Positions 1 through 7,908 of a stretch of DNA of 64,000 nt are shown piece by piece (positions within the stretch are counted from its first letter, which is position 1; every line of letters starts with the position of its first letter). Location of the stretch: the NCBI GenBank assembly GCA_022710975.1, contig JAKLGA010000010.1:186001-250000 (forward strand), given 5' to 3'. The translations under genes were made by a program, and so were the position numbers. The stretch comes from Myxococcota bacterium. Its GTDB lineage: Bacteria; Myxococcota; B64-G9. A model generated the notes under the pieces. The model was not told the origin of the DNA and searched no databases. It saw only the letters and a program-made list of their open reading frames with translations.

Positions 1-506
<506 letters not shown>

Positions 507-507
<1 letters not shown>

Positions 508-1202
508 CACAGCACCCCCTTGAGCACGAGCAGGGCCGGGATGCAGCCGAAGCCCAGGAGCACCAGCAGCGCGTAGGCCCAGCCGAGCTTCTTCAGCTTC
601 GGCGTCCAGCGCTCGTGGTTGAGGCCCAGGCTCTGGAAGGCGCTCTGGACGCCGTGGGACAGGTGCAGCATGAGCCCCAGCACGGCCAGGCCGTAGATGG
701 CGGCCCACAGCCCGTTCGACAGGGTGGCCACCACGAGCTCGTACATGCCGCGCGGCTCGCTCACGCCCGAGAAGCGGAAGTTCACCAGGTGGATCACCAG
801 GAACGCGCCGATGAAGCCCGCCCCGGTGTAGGGCATGGTGGCCGAGCCCCAGGTGCGGCCTCCCTCGGCCTTGTGCACCACGTAGCCCGGGCCGCGCGCC
901 CGGATGTTCTGGAACCACAGGGTCAGCCCGAGGGTGATGTGGGTCAGGAAGAGCGCGGCCAGCAGGATCTCGATCACCAGGAGCAGCGGCGGGATGTGGC
1001 CGTAGGCGGCCATCACCCCCTGGAAGAAGGCCCCGCCGTCCGCCTCCCCGATGCGCCAGGTCGGACTGCCGTCGTCCTTGAGCAGCAGGACCACGTTGCC
1101 GATGAGGTGCACCAGCAGGAAGGCGCACAGCAGCAACCCGGTGGTGGCCATGAGGGCCTTCCTGCCCACCGAGGACCCGAGGAACCGGTGCCGCTGGCTC
1201 AT
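507..1202 (-). CDS. sdhC: Succinate dehydrogenase cytochrome b subunit
   Basis: A 231-residue membrane anchor with about five hydrophobic helices and histidines inside them ([31 protein letters not shown]) suited to ligate two b hemes. This matches the b558 family that carries electrons between SdhA/SdhB and quinone. I chose the ATG at 1202 because GGAGAAG lies 7-8 bases upstream; a longer reading frame to 1307 would run over the promoter. It overlaps sdhA by one base. Confidence 0.93.
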
Positions 1203-1239
1203 GGAGCTTCTCCTTTGCGTGACCCGATTTTCGGCCTGT

Positions 1240-1268
1240 TGCGTAACACCGCGTCCGGGCCCCGTCAA
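1240..1268 (-). promoter_or_regulatory. Predicted promoter of sdhCA
   Basis: On the minus strand TTGACG (1268-1263) is followed by a 17-base spacer and TACGCA (1245-1240). The predicted transcript starts about 30 bases before the sdhC ATG and would include its ribosome-binding site. Confidence 0.5.
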
Positions 1269-1346
1269 GGCCGAACCCATCCTCCGAACTGCGGCACAAT
1301 GAGACATTAACTGGATGAAAGAAGAGAGGATTCTTCGAGGTGAAGA

Positions 1347-1757
1347 TCAAAGAGCCGATCCCATCGCCTGCGGGCGACGCCGGGACGAGCGCCACAGGAG
1401 GAATCCGAGGATGTTGGAGGAGAGGAAGAGAAGGGACGCGGCGCCGAAATGCCAGGGGTAGGTGGTGCCTGCTTCGAGAAGGATGGCGGGACCCACGCTC
1501 ACGTCCGCGAGCTCGAGCGAGATCGCGACGCCGTAGACAGAAAGAACCGCTGTGAGGGTGGGACCCAGCCACCAGCGGATGCGCCAGGCGCCGACCACAA
1601 GGACCGAAGAGATCGCCGCCCAGGCCCAGATCTCCCCGAGGGAGGCTTCCTTGTCCATGACCTCCGCGAGGGCTGTCGATGGAAGCGTCACCAAGGCCAG
1701 GGCAGCGCCCGCTGCGACGATGCACCGCATCGTGGCGATCCGGTGTGTCAATGCCAT
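1347..1757 (-). CDS. Small exported/membrane protein, unknown
   Basis: This 136-residue protein begins with a signal-like hydrophobic stretch ending in TALA (about residue 31), then has three further hydrophobic segments and ends in a basic tail (WRSSRRRP). I recognise no family. Its ATG at 1757 lies inside the end of the upstream gene (10-base overlap), so the two are probably co-translated. G+C content around it looks lower than in the rest of the window, which may mean recent acquisition. Confidence 0.6.
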   Translation of the reverse strand: MALTHRIATMRCIVAAGAALALVTLPSTALAEVMDKEASLGEIWAWAAISSVLVVGAWRIRWWLGPTLTAVLSVYGVAISLELADVSVGPAILLEAGTTYPWHFGAASLLFLSSNILGFLLWRSSRRRPQAMGSAL

Positions 1758-2425
1758 CCGCGTCCTTGATCCTCCAGCCCAGGATCGAGGTCGGCTGGCA
1801 GAGCCTCGACAAAGACTGGTGTACCCTCCAGGGTCGCTTCGATACTGGCGCCGGAAGCCCGGAGCTCCCGGAAGTCGATCAGTTGTATCCAGACATGGAC
1901 GGGTTCGGAGAGCTTCCCTGGAACCCTCAGGAGATGCGCGTTGGATGCCTGCGGGGTCATGACTTTCCCGTCGGAGACCCGCACGGAGCCCGAGAACACC
2001 TCCTTGGCGGAGGAGGGGGCTGAAAGCTGCAGCCTCACCCGCTGGGTCCAGCCGGTCCCAACCCTGCGGCCAGCCCGGATTTCCCATCGGTGGATGTACC
2101 CGGACTCGAACACGATCTCTGCCCCGGCCGAACTCCCACCGACCCTCGCGAGCGTCGAGTCGTGGAACTCCAGCCAGGTGCGCACGGTCTTCGGATCCTC
2201 CGCCGCGAGCTCGTACGCGACGAGGCCGCGCGATCCATCTCCGAAGATCCTCTGGTGACAGCGAACCATTGAGCCTGGGGCGAACTCCCGGTGCTCGCTC
2301 TCAGGTGCAGGGTCGTCCACGATCCGGAAGAGGTCTGCGACCAGAGGAGTGGCGACCACGGGGCGCCAGACCTCGACACCCTCTTCGAGGAGCGCGACGT
2401 AGATTTGGGTTTCGCGATTCTTCAC
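1748..2425 (-). CDS. Conserved-looking hypothetical protein with VYVALLEEG-type start
   Basis: A 225-residue soluble protein without signal peptide. The first ~60 residues ([16 protein letters not shown], then a hydrophilic turn and GSMVRC) resemble a short all-beta module seen at the start of many unannotated bacterial proteins; the remainder is not recognised. It overlaps the downstream membrane-protein gene by 10 bases, suggesting a two-gene operon. The reading frame is intact, but product and role are unknown. Confidence 0.6.
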   Translation of the reverse strand: MKNRETQIYVALLEEGVEVWRPVVATPLVADLFRIVDDPAPESEHREFAPGSMVRCHQRIFGDGSRGLVAYELAAEDPKTVRTWLEFHDSTLARVGGSSAGAEIVFESGYIHRWEIRAGRRVGTGWTQRVRLQLSAPSSAKEVFSGSVRVSDGKVMTPQASNAHLLRVPGKLSEPVHVWIQLIDFRELRASGASIEATLEGTPVFVEALPADLDPGLEDQGRGWH

Positions 2426-2490
2426 CTGATGACCCCTCGCTGAAGATGGCCGGTATCTTTCAGCGTAGCAAGCCTTCGTTGCTCGAGCCC

Positions 2491-2787
2491 CTAGCGGGCA
2501 CCGGGCTCGCGGCGGGCGTGCCAGACGCGCAGGATGATCACCCGTCGACCGCGGACCGTGTACACAATCCGGTACGGCGCCACGATCACCTCGCGGAGGT
2601 CGGTCCCGGGGAGCTCGGGCACCGGTCGTCCCGAGAGGGGATGCGCCTGGAGGCGCAGGACGCTCATGCGCAGGCGGCCTGCCAGGCGCTTCGCCGCGGC
2701 CGGGGCGTCCTGGGCGACGTACTCGCGGATCCCCTCGAGGTCGCGCAGCGCGGGACCGGTCCAGGAGATCGACAGACTAGTCGCCAT
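2491..2787 (-). CDS. ParE/RelE-family toxin
   Basis: A 98-residue protein with the compact RelE/ParE-fold layout: N-terminal SISWTGPALRDLEGIREYVA, a central SGRPVPELPGTDLREVIV and the terminal strand pair YRIVYTVRGRRVIILRVWHARR. The family either cleaves mRNA on the ribosome or poisons gyrase; I infer ParE-like from the helix-rich first half. I use the ATG at 2787, which overlaps the antitoxin gene by 11 bases, rather than an upstream TTG. The antitoxin-first order and the overlap are typical of type II toxin-antitoxin operons. Confidence 0.88.
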   Translation of the reverse strand: MATSLSISWTGPALRDLEGIREYVAQDAPAAAKRLAGRLRMSVLRLQAHPLSGRPVPELPGTDLREVIVAPYRIVYTVRGRRVIILRVWHARREPGAR

Positions 2788-3067
2788 CTCGCTCGCCAAA
2801 AGACTCGAGGATTCGTTCGGCCGCGGCGTGCGGATGCAGATCGCCGGCTTCGGCGGCCTGGACGCCTTCCTTGACCGCGGCCACGAACGCCGCCCGGTCG
2901 AGCAGACGCTCGTACTCCGCGAGATCGAGCAGCACGGCCACGCCTCGGCCGCGCCGGGTCAGCAGCATCGGGCGGCGGGAGCGGCGCACCTGCTCCACCA
3001 GCGCCGAGGTCCGGGTCTTCAGCTCGGTGAGCGGCCGGATGTCTTCGCTGAAACGGGTCGAGGCCAT
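2777..3067 (-). CDS. Phd/YefM-family antitoxin
   Basis: A 96-residue antitoxin beginning MASTRFSEDIRPLTELK, followed by the family's RRSRRPMLLTRRGRGVAVLLDLAEYERL segment (the DNA-binding Phd fold), with an acidic C-terminal helix expected to wrap the toxin. ATG at 3067 is preceded by GGAGGT. It should neutralise the overlapping toxin and repress the operon. Two copies of the palindrome GGTACC (3069-3074 and 3094-3099) bracket the probable promoter and are candidate operator half-sites. Confidence 0.88.
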   Translation of the reverse strand: MASTRFSEDIRPLTELKTRTSALVEQVRRSRRPMLLTRRGRGVAVLLDLAEYERLLDRAAFVAAVKEGVQAAEAGDLHPHAAAERILESFGERDGD

Positions 3068-3261
3068 AGGTACCTCCAATCGGTCCCTTGAAAGGTACCA
3101 CGAACAGGACCCGTTGGATAGCCGCCGATTCCGGACGTGCCACCCGCGTTGCAGGAGCCTGATGGCACCTAGGGGGACTCGCCCTTCGGTGGTGTCTCCC
3201 TTCCGGCCCTCGGAACTCCCGGCTTCGTCCCGCGCAGGCTTCGGCGTCCTTCGAGCAAGGC

Positions 3262-3531
3262 CGTTGGCAGACCTTCCGCGTGTGAATCGCTTCGGGCATT
3301 CATCGAGGAGGTGGGGAATGAACCTCGCGGAGCGCCTCGACGTCGCTCCGCGGTCCTCCTCCGTCGATGGCACCTGACACCAACTGCCAAGGTGCCATCT
3401 CCGGACGAGGACCGCTCCGCCTACGGCCTGTGCCATTCGCTGGTTCCGTAGGCATCGGGGGGGATCCCAGGCTCCTGGACTCCACTCCAAGAAATGCCCG
3501 GAGCGATTCGCACACGCAGGGTCTGCCAACG
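3262..3531. repeat. Long imperfect inverted repeat, possible MITE ends
   Basis: Bases 3262-3301 (CGTTGGCAGACC ... GAATCGCT ... CGGGCATT) reappear in inverted orientation at about 3491-3531, with about six mismatches over 40 bases. Between the arms lie two further perfect hairpins. The arrangement resembles the ends of a miniature inverted-repeat element. Confidence 0.6.
3366..3399. repeat. Perfect hairpin with GATGGCACCT arms
   Basis: GATGGCACCT (3366-3375) pairs with AGGTGCCATC (3390-3399) across a 14-base loop containing GACACC. A further direct copy of GATGGCACCT lies at 3161-3170. GGCACCTGACACC-type hairpins are typical of REP sequences associated with TnpA-REP transposases, though no transposase is present here. 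Confidence 0.55.
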
Positions 3532-3553
3532 TTCCCTGCCCGATCTCTGGAAA

Positions 3554-3925
3554 CTACTTGTCCCGCGCCTTCTTCGCCCGGTGGGCGTGGACGCGGTCGA
3601 GCACGGCCAGGGCGATGCACATCCCGGTAAGACCCATGAGGACGCCGAGGGTGATGGCCGCGCCGCCGAGCTCTCCGCGCTCCCCGAGCACCCACCGGAT
3701 CTCCGGCGCGAAGTAGACGGGGCTGGCACCCAGCAAGAAGCCGAAGAGGCCGGCCTCGATCTTCACCCAGACCTTGACCCCGCGAGGGTGGGTGGCGTCC
3801 CGGGGCTGGAAACCGGCCGCCCGGGCCGCCTCGGCCCCGGCCGGGTCGAACACGTGCCCGCAGTCACACAGGGCGGCCGACTCCGGGTTCACCAGCTTGC
3901 ACTTCGGGCAGACGCGCGTGGCCAT
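3554..3925 (-). CDS. Zinc-ribbon protein with two transmembrane segments
   Basis: This 123-residue protein opens with a CPKCKLVNPESAALCDCG zinc ribbon (CxxC ... CxCG, residues 5-22) in the cytosol, followed by a linker and two hydrophobic helices (FGFLLGASPVYF and ITLGVLMGLTGMCIALAVL), ending in a basic tail. The fold is common in bacteria but has no set function. It starts 32 bases after the long TSP3-repeat gene and is probably the last gene of the receptor operon. Confidence 0.75.
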   Translation of the reverse strand: MATRVCPKCKLVNPESAALCDCGHVFDPAGAEAARAAGFQPRDATHPRGVKVWVKIEAGLFGFLLGASPVYFAPEIRWVLGERGELGGAAITLGVLMGLTGMCIALAVLDRVHAHRAKKARDK

Positions 3926-3957
3926 CGTTCCCCCCCCCGGCGAGCTCCGGCCCCTCG

Positions 3958-6900
3958 TCACGGGCTGACGAACAGGATGAGCCGGTGGATCGAGGCGATC
4001 CTCTCCGGGTACCAGTCGGTCGCGCGCAGCGTCCAGGGGCCGTTGGGGTCCAGGCCGGCGAAGGCCGTGGCCAGGTCCTGGGCCGGGTCGTCGTCGGCGA
4101 GCTCGAGCCCGAACACGCCCCAGGCCTTGCCGGTGTGGTTGGCGAGCACCACGCTGCGGCCCCCGTGCTCCAGGGTGAGGTGCATGTCCGAGGGCGTGGG
4201 CGTCTGGATGTCGACCAGCAGGCGGACGCCGGAGGTGGTGGCCGGCAGGCCGGTCGCCTGGGTGCTGCACACGGCCTCCGTCCCCTCGACGTTGTAGTCC
4301 GGGGCGTCCAGGACGTCGTGGCAGGCGGGGTCGGCCGCGCCGCCGAGCAGCGTGCCGGGGAAGGGGACCGGGGCGCCGGGCACGTCGAACAGGTGGGCCT
4401 GCAGGGTGTAGAAGTAGGCCGCCCCGCTGCCGCCGCCGGCCGCAGCGTTCCGGATGCTCAGGCCCCAGGTGCCGCTCTGGTCGAGGATCTCCAGCAGGTC
4501 GGCCTCGCTCGTGTCCGCGGTGACGTTGTCGCTGGAGGCGAACACGCTGCCGTCCGGGGCCAGGAGCTCGATCCGCGGATCGAGCGCGGAGCCGTAGTCC
4601 GAGGACAGGCTGCGGGCGGACACCACCTGGCCGGCGGTGCCCTGGAACGAGTAGACGTCCACGTCGGCCGCCTGGTCGCGGAGGCCACAGCCGGTCGCCG
4701 CCGCGCCGGGCAGGAGCCCGAGCGGGTTGGCCGTGGCCAGGCTGTCGTTGCCCTCCGCCTCGTACACCCCGCAGCCGGGCAGCAGGTTGGCGAAGCCCTC
4801 CTGGATGAGGATCCCCGCGGCCTGGTAGGCCTTGCCCGCCACGCTGAACGAGCGCTCGACGGAGCGGGTGATTTGCAGGTAGGCGAGCGCCGGGGCGGGG
4901 AGCTGGGCGAGCTGCTCGGCGGTCAGGGTGACTGCGCCGGCCGCGTCGTCTGCCCACAGGCTGGCCACCTTGTGGCCGGCCTGGACCGTCACCACCATCT
5001 TGCTCTCGGGCTGGGTGCTGGGCGTCCAGTGGAAGGTGGAGTCGCTGTCCTGGTAGATGGTGAGCGTGGTGGTGAAGGCGTCCAGCGTCGGCGACACGGT
5101 GAAGTCCTGCGGGGTGCCCAGCCCGGCCGGGATGACGAACGGCGGCAAGGCCGGCGGCGCGGGTGTGGACCCGGGCGCGGAGATCTCGTAGTCGGCCTGA
5201 TCCACCCAGCGGTTCAGCGGGTAGTTGTTGTAGGAGGTGTACAGGGCGAGCGGCGGGTAGTGGCTGGTGTCCCACGGCACGCTCATGAAGGGCGTCCCGG
5301 CCGTGGTGAGCCGCAGCGCCGCGCCCGCGGAGTAGCTGGCGTAGGCGTCGTAGGCCGCCGGGGCAGGGATGTCGCGCACCTGCCACTCGCCCGGCGGGGC
5401 GGTGTGCAGCGGCACCACGTTGCCGAGCCACCCGACCATGGCCAGGTAGCTGAGGCCCGGCCAGTCCGCGAGCTCGCCGAACTGGGCCCAGGCGTCCACC
5501 CAGTCCCAGTCCTTGAACTTGCGCAGGAACAGGTAGCCGGCGTAGTTCGTCTCGCCGTCGCAGGCGTCGCCGAGCCCGTCCTGGTCGGCGTCCTGCTGGC
5601 CCGGGTTGGGGACGGCCGGGCAGTTGTCGCAGGCGTCGCCGCGGCCGTCGAGATCCGCGTCGGGGTGGCCAGGGTCGTCCAGGGCCGGGCAGGGGTCGCA
5701 GACGTCGCCCGCGCCGTCCAGGTCCTGGTCGCTCTGGGCCGGGTTGGCGAGGACCGGGCAGTTGTCGGCGGCGTTCGGCACGTTGTCCCCGTCGAGGTCG
5801 TCGTCGCAGGCGTCGCCGATCCCGTCCCCCTCGAGGTCCTCCTGGCCGGGGTTGGCCAGGGCGGGGCAGTTGTCACCGGCGTCGTCCACGCCGTCGCCGT
5901 CCCGGTCCGGGTCGCACGCGTCCCCGAGGCCGTCGAGATCGAGGTCGGCCTGGTCGGGGTTGGGCACGGCCGGGCAGTCGTCCGCGGCGTTGTCCACCCC
6001 GTCGCCGTCCTGGTCCGGGTCGCAGGCGTCGCCCTGGCCGTCCCCGTCCGTGTCGGCCTGGTCGGGGTTGGGCACGGCCGGGCAGTTGTCCACGCCGTCG
6101 TCGACGCCGTCCCCGTCGGTGTCCGTGTCCGTGTCGCAGGCGTTGCCCACCCCGTCGCCGTCGTTGTCCTGCTGGTTCGCGTTGGCGGTGTCGGGGCAGT
6201 TGTCCACGCCGTTGTCGACCCCGTCGCCGTCGCGGTCCGGGTCGCACACGTCGCCCGTCCCATCCCCGTCCGCGTCGGCCTGGTCCGGGTTGAAGGCGGT
6301 CGGGCAGTTGTCCGCGCCGGCGTCCAGTCCGTCCCCGTCCACGTCCCCGTCGCAGGCGTCGCCCAGTCCGTCCCCGTCGCCGTCCGCCTGGTCCGGGTTG
6401 GCCACGTCCGGGCAGTTGTCCGCGCCGTTGTCGAACCCGTCCCCGTCCAGGTCGCCGTCGCATGCGTCGCCGAGCGGGTCGAGGTCCTGGTTCTCCTGGC
6501 CCGGGTTGGGGGTCAGCGGGCAGTTGTCGGCGGTGTCGTCCAGGCCGTCGCCGTCCTGATCCGGATCGCAAGCGTCCCCGTCGCCGTCCCCGTCCATGTC
6601 GGCCTGGTCGGGGTTGGCGACCCCCGGGCAGTTGTCCTCCGCGTCCAGCCACCCGTCCCCATCGCCGTCCGAGGCCGTGTCGCAGGTGTCCCCCAGGCCG
6701 TCGCCGTCCGCGTCAGCCTGGTCCGGGTTCGGCACCAGCGGGCAGTTGTCCTCGCCCGCGCACACCCCGTCGCCGGCCCCGGGGTCGCACACCCCGTCGC
6801 CGTCCACGTCCGCGTCGCAGGCGTCGCCCAGCCCGTCCCCGTCCTGATCGGTCTGATCCGGGTTGGCCGCGCCCGGGCAGTTGTCGGCGCGGTCCTCCAC

Positions 6901-7308
6901 CTCGTCGAACTCCCCGTCGCAGGCGTCGCCCACGTGGGGCGCGAGATCCCAGAAGTCCGGGTTGTTCTGGTCGAGCTGGTCGGGGTTCGGGTCCAGCGGG
7001 CAGTCGTCGCAGGCGTCCGGCACGCCGTCGCCGTCCCCGTCCGCCTGGTCCGCGTTGGGCATGGCCGCGCAGCGCTGGCACCACTTGGCGGGGTTCTCCG
7101 GGCGCAGGCAGCCGTCGCAGGCGTCGCCCAGGCCGTCCCCGTCCCCGTCGAGCTGGTCCTCGTTGGGCGCGGACACGCAGTTGTCCAGGGCGTCGTCCAC
7201 GCCGTCCCCGTCCGTGTCGCTGCCCTTGGACGAGGAGCAGCCGCCCCCGAGGGCGAGGCAGAGGCACAGGCCGAGCGCCAGTCGCGGGACCCAGGTCTTC
7301 GGGCGCAT
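3958..7308 (-). CDS. Lipoprotein with ~17 thrombospondin type 3 repeats, PPC-like and P-domain
   Basis: A 1116-residue secreted protein. The N terminus is a lipoprotein signal (hydrophobic core, then ALGGGC at about residue 24). From about residue 30 to 585 it is built of about 17 Asp-rich repeats with the pattern DxDGDGxxDxxDNCPxxxNPDQ, which in thrombospondin-type repeats bind calcium and are cross-linked by the cysteines. Then come an unrecognised region, a pre-peptidase C-terminal-like segment (DVDVYSFQGTAGQVVSA) and a C-terminal proprotein-convertase P-domain-like fold (DIQTPTPSDMHLTLEHGG to WTLRATDWY). No catalytic domain is seen. It probably sits on the outer membrane as a rigid calcium-dependent rod displaying its C-terminal domains. 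It follows the small Asp-rich gene by 36 bases. Confidence 0.85.
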   Translation of the reverse strand: MRPKTWVPRLALGLCLCLALGGGCSSSKGSDTDGDGVDDALDNCVSAPNEDQLDGDGDGLGDACDGCLRPENPAKWCQRCAAMPNADQADGDGDGVPDACDDCPLDPNPDQLDQNNPDFWDLAPHVGDACDGEFDEVEDRADNCPGAANPDQTDQDGDGLGDACDADVDGDGVCDPGAGDGVCAGEDNCPLVPNPDQADADGDGLGDTCDTASDGDGDGWLDAEDNCPGVANPDQADMDGDGDGDACDPDQDGDGLDDTADNCPLTPNPGQENQDLDPLGDACDGDLDGDGFDNGADNCPDVANPDQADGDGDGLGDACDGDVDGDGLDAGADNCPTAFNPDQADADGDGTGDVCDPDRDGDGVDNGVDNCPDTANANQQDNDGDGVGNACDTDTDTDGDGVDDGVDNCPAVPNPDQADTDGDGQGDACDPDQDGDGVDNAADDCPAVPNPDQADLDLDGLGDACDPDRDGDGVDDAGDNCPALANPGQEDLEGDGIGDACDDDLDGDNVPNAADNCPVLANPAQSDQDLDGAGDVCDPCPALDDPGHPDADLDGRGDACDNCPAVPNPGQQDADQDGLGDACDGETNYAGYLFLRKFKDWDWVDAWAQFGELADWPGLSYLAMVGWLGNVVPLHTAPPGEWQVRDIPAPAAYDAYASYSAGAALRLTTAGTPFMSVPWDTSHYPPLALYTSYNNYPLNRWVDQADYEISAPGSTPAPPALPPFVIPAGLGTPQDFTVSPTLDAFTTTLTIYQDSDSTFHWTPSTQPESKMVVTVQAGHKVASLWADDAAGAVTLTAEQLAQLPAPALAYLQITRSVERSFSVAGKAYQAAGILIQEGFANLLPGCGVYEAEGNDSLATANPLGLLPGAAATGCGLRDQAADVDVYSFQGTAGQVVSARSLSSDYGSALDPRIELLAPDGSVFASSDNVTADTSEADLLEILDQSGTWGLSIRNAAAGGGSGAAYFYTLQAHLFDVPGAPVPFPGTLLGGAADPACHDVLDAPDYNVEGTEAVCSTQATGLPATTSGVRLLVDIQTPTPSDMHLTLEHGGRSVVLANHTGKAWGVFGLELADDDPAQDLATAFAGLDPNGPWTLRATDWYPERIASIHRLILFVSP
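5555..7226 (-). repeat. Tandem Asp/Cys-rich (TSP3-type) coding repeats
   Basis: About 17 copies of a ~36-39-codon unit encode DGDG and DNCP motifs. Copies differ by substitutions and small insertions, for example a longer unit near 6930-6990. DNA similarity between copies makes this stretch prone to recombination and to assembly collapse. Confidence 0.85.
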
Positions 7309-7320
7309 GGGACTCCTCCC

Positions 7321-7336
7321 GCCCCCGAGCGGGGGC
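7321..7336 (-). other. Intergenic GC hairpin
   Basis: GCCCCCGAGCGGGGGC forms a perfect 6-base stem in the 36-base gap between the two Asp-rich lipoprotein genes, just upstream of the GGGAGGAG ribosome-binding site. There is no T-run, so it is more likely an mRNA-processing or attenuation element than a terminator. Confidence 0.4.
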
Positions 7337-7344
7337 CGCGGGCG

Positions 7345-7908
7345 CTAGCTCCCGCTCTCCGAGTCGTCGTCGGCGTCCAGGCACTGCGGATCGCCCGGGA
7401 AGTCGGTCAGGCCGTCCAGGTCGTTGTCCTGCCCGTCCGCGCACTCGGGCGTCTCGCTCACGTCGTTGCGGTTCAGGCAGTTGGGATCGCCGAGATCGGT
7501 CAGCCCGTCCCCGTCGTTGTCCACCCGGTCGTTGCACTCCGGCAGGATCAGGTTCGCCTCGTCGTCGTCCGCGGCCGACTCGCAGCCGGGGTCCTCCGGG
7601 GCGTCGAGCTGCCCGTCGTGATCGGTGTCGAAGTCGGTGCGGCCGTCGCCGTCGTTGTCCAGGCCGTCGCTGCAGGCCGGCCGCACCCGGGGATCGCCCT
7701 CGGCCGGGTCCTGCGGGCTCTGGCAACCGGGGTCGGCGGGGAAGTCCGTGAGGCCGTCGCCGTCGTCGTCCTGTCCGTCGCCGCACGCCGCCAGGCTGTC
7801 GCCGGGGAGATCCGGCTGGTAGCCGAGCTCGCAGCCCAGGCCCCAGGCCAGGCAGCCGCCCGAGAGCCACGCCAGGGCGAGCACGAGCCTCTGCGCGTCA
7901 CCAGCCAT
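7345..7908 (-). CDS. Small exported protein with DNDGDGLTD repeats
   Basis: A 187-residue protein with an N-terminal hydrophobic signal (LALAWLSGGCLAWGLGC); a cysteine at about residue 19 or 26 could be lipidated. The rest consists of four repeats of the pattern CxDGxDNDxDGLTDxxxDPxC, Asp-rich loops like EF-hand or TSP3 calcium sites with paired cysteines. Its ATG overlaps the receptor stop by 11 bases, and the longer TSP3 lipoprotein follows. It is a candidate surface partner of the receptor. Confidence 0.75.
   Translation of the reverse strand: MAGDAQRLVLALAWLSGGCLAWGLGCELGYQPDLPGDSLAACGDGQDDDGDGLTDFPADPGCQSPQDPAEGDPRVRPACSDGLDNDGDGRTDFDTDHDGQLDAPEDPGCESAADDDEANLILPECNDRVDNDGDGLTDLGDPNCLNRNDVSETPECADGQDNDLDGLTDFPGDPQCLDADDDSESGS

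Larger units (their letters stand above)
3068..3553. other. Gene-free region rich in inverted repeats
   Basis: No credible coding frame is seen in these 486 bases: the short frames have no ribosome-binding site and no recognisable product. The stretch holds the toxin-antitoxin promoter region at its left end and then several inverted repeats, listed separately. It may be a decayed or miniature mobile element. Confidence 0.6.

Noticed and set aside
3169-3390. Small frames between the antitoxin and the zinc-ribbon gene
   Set aside because: No ribosome-binding site or recognisable product, and they run through the inverted repeats.
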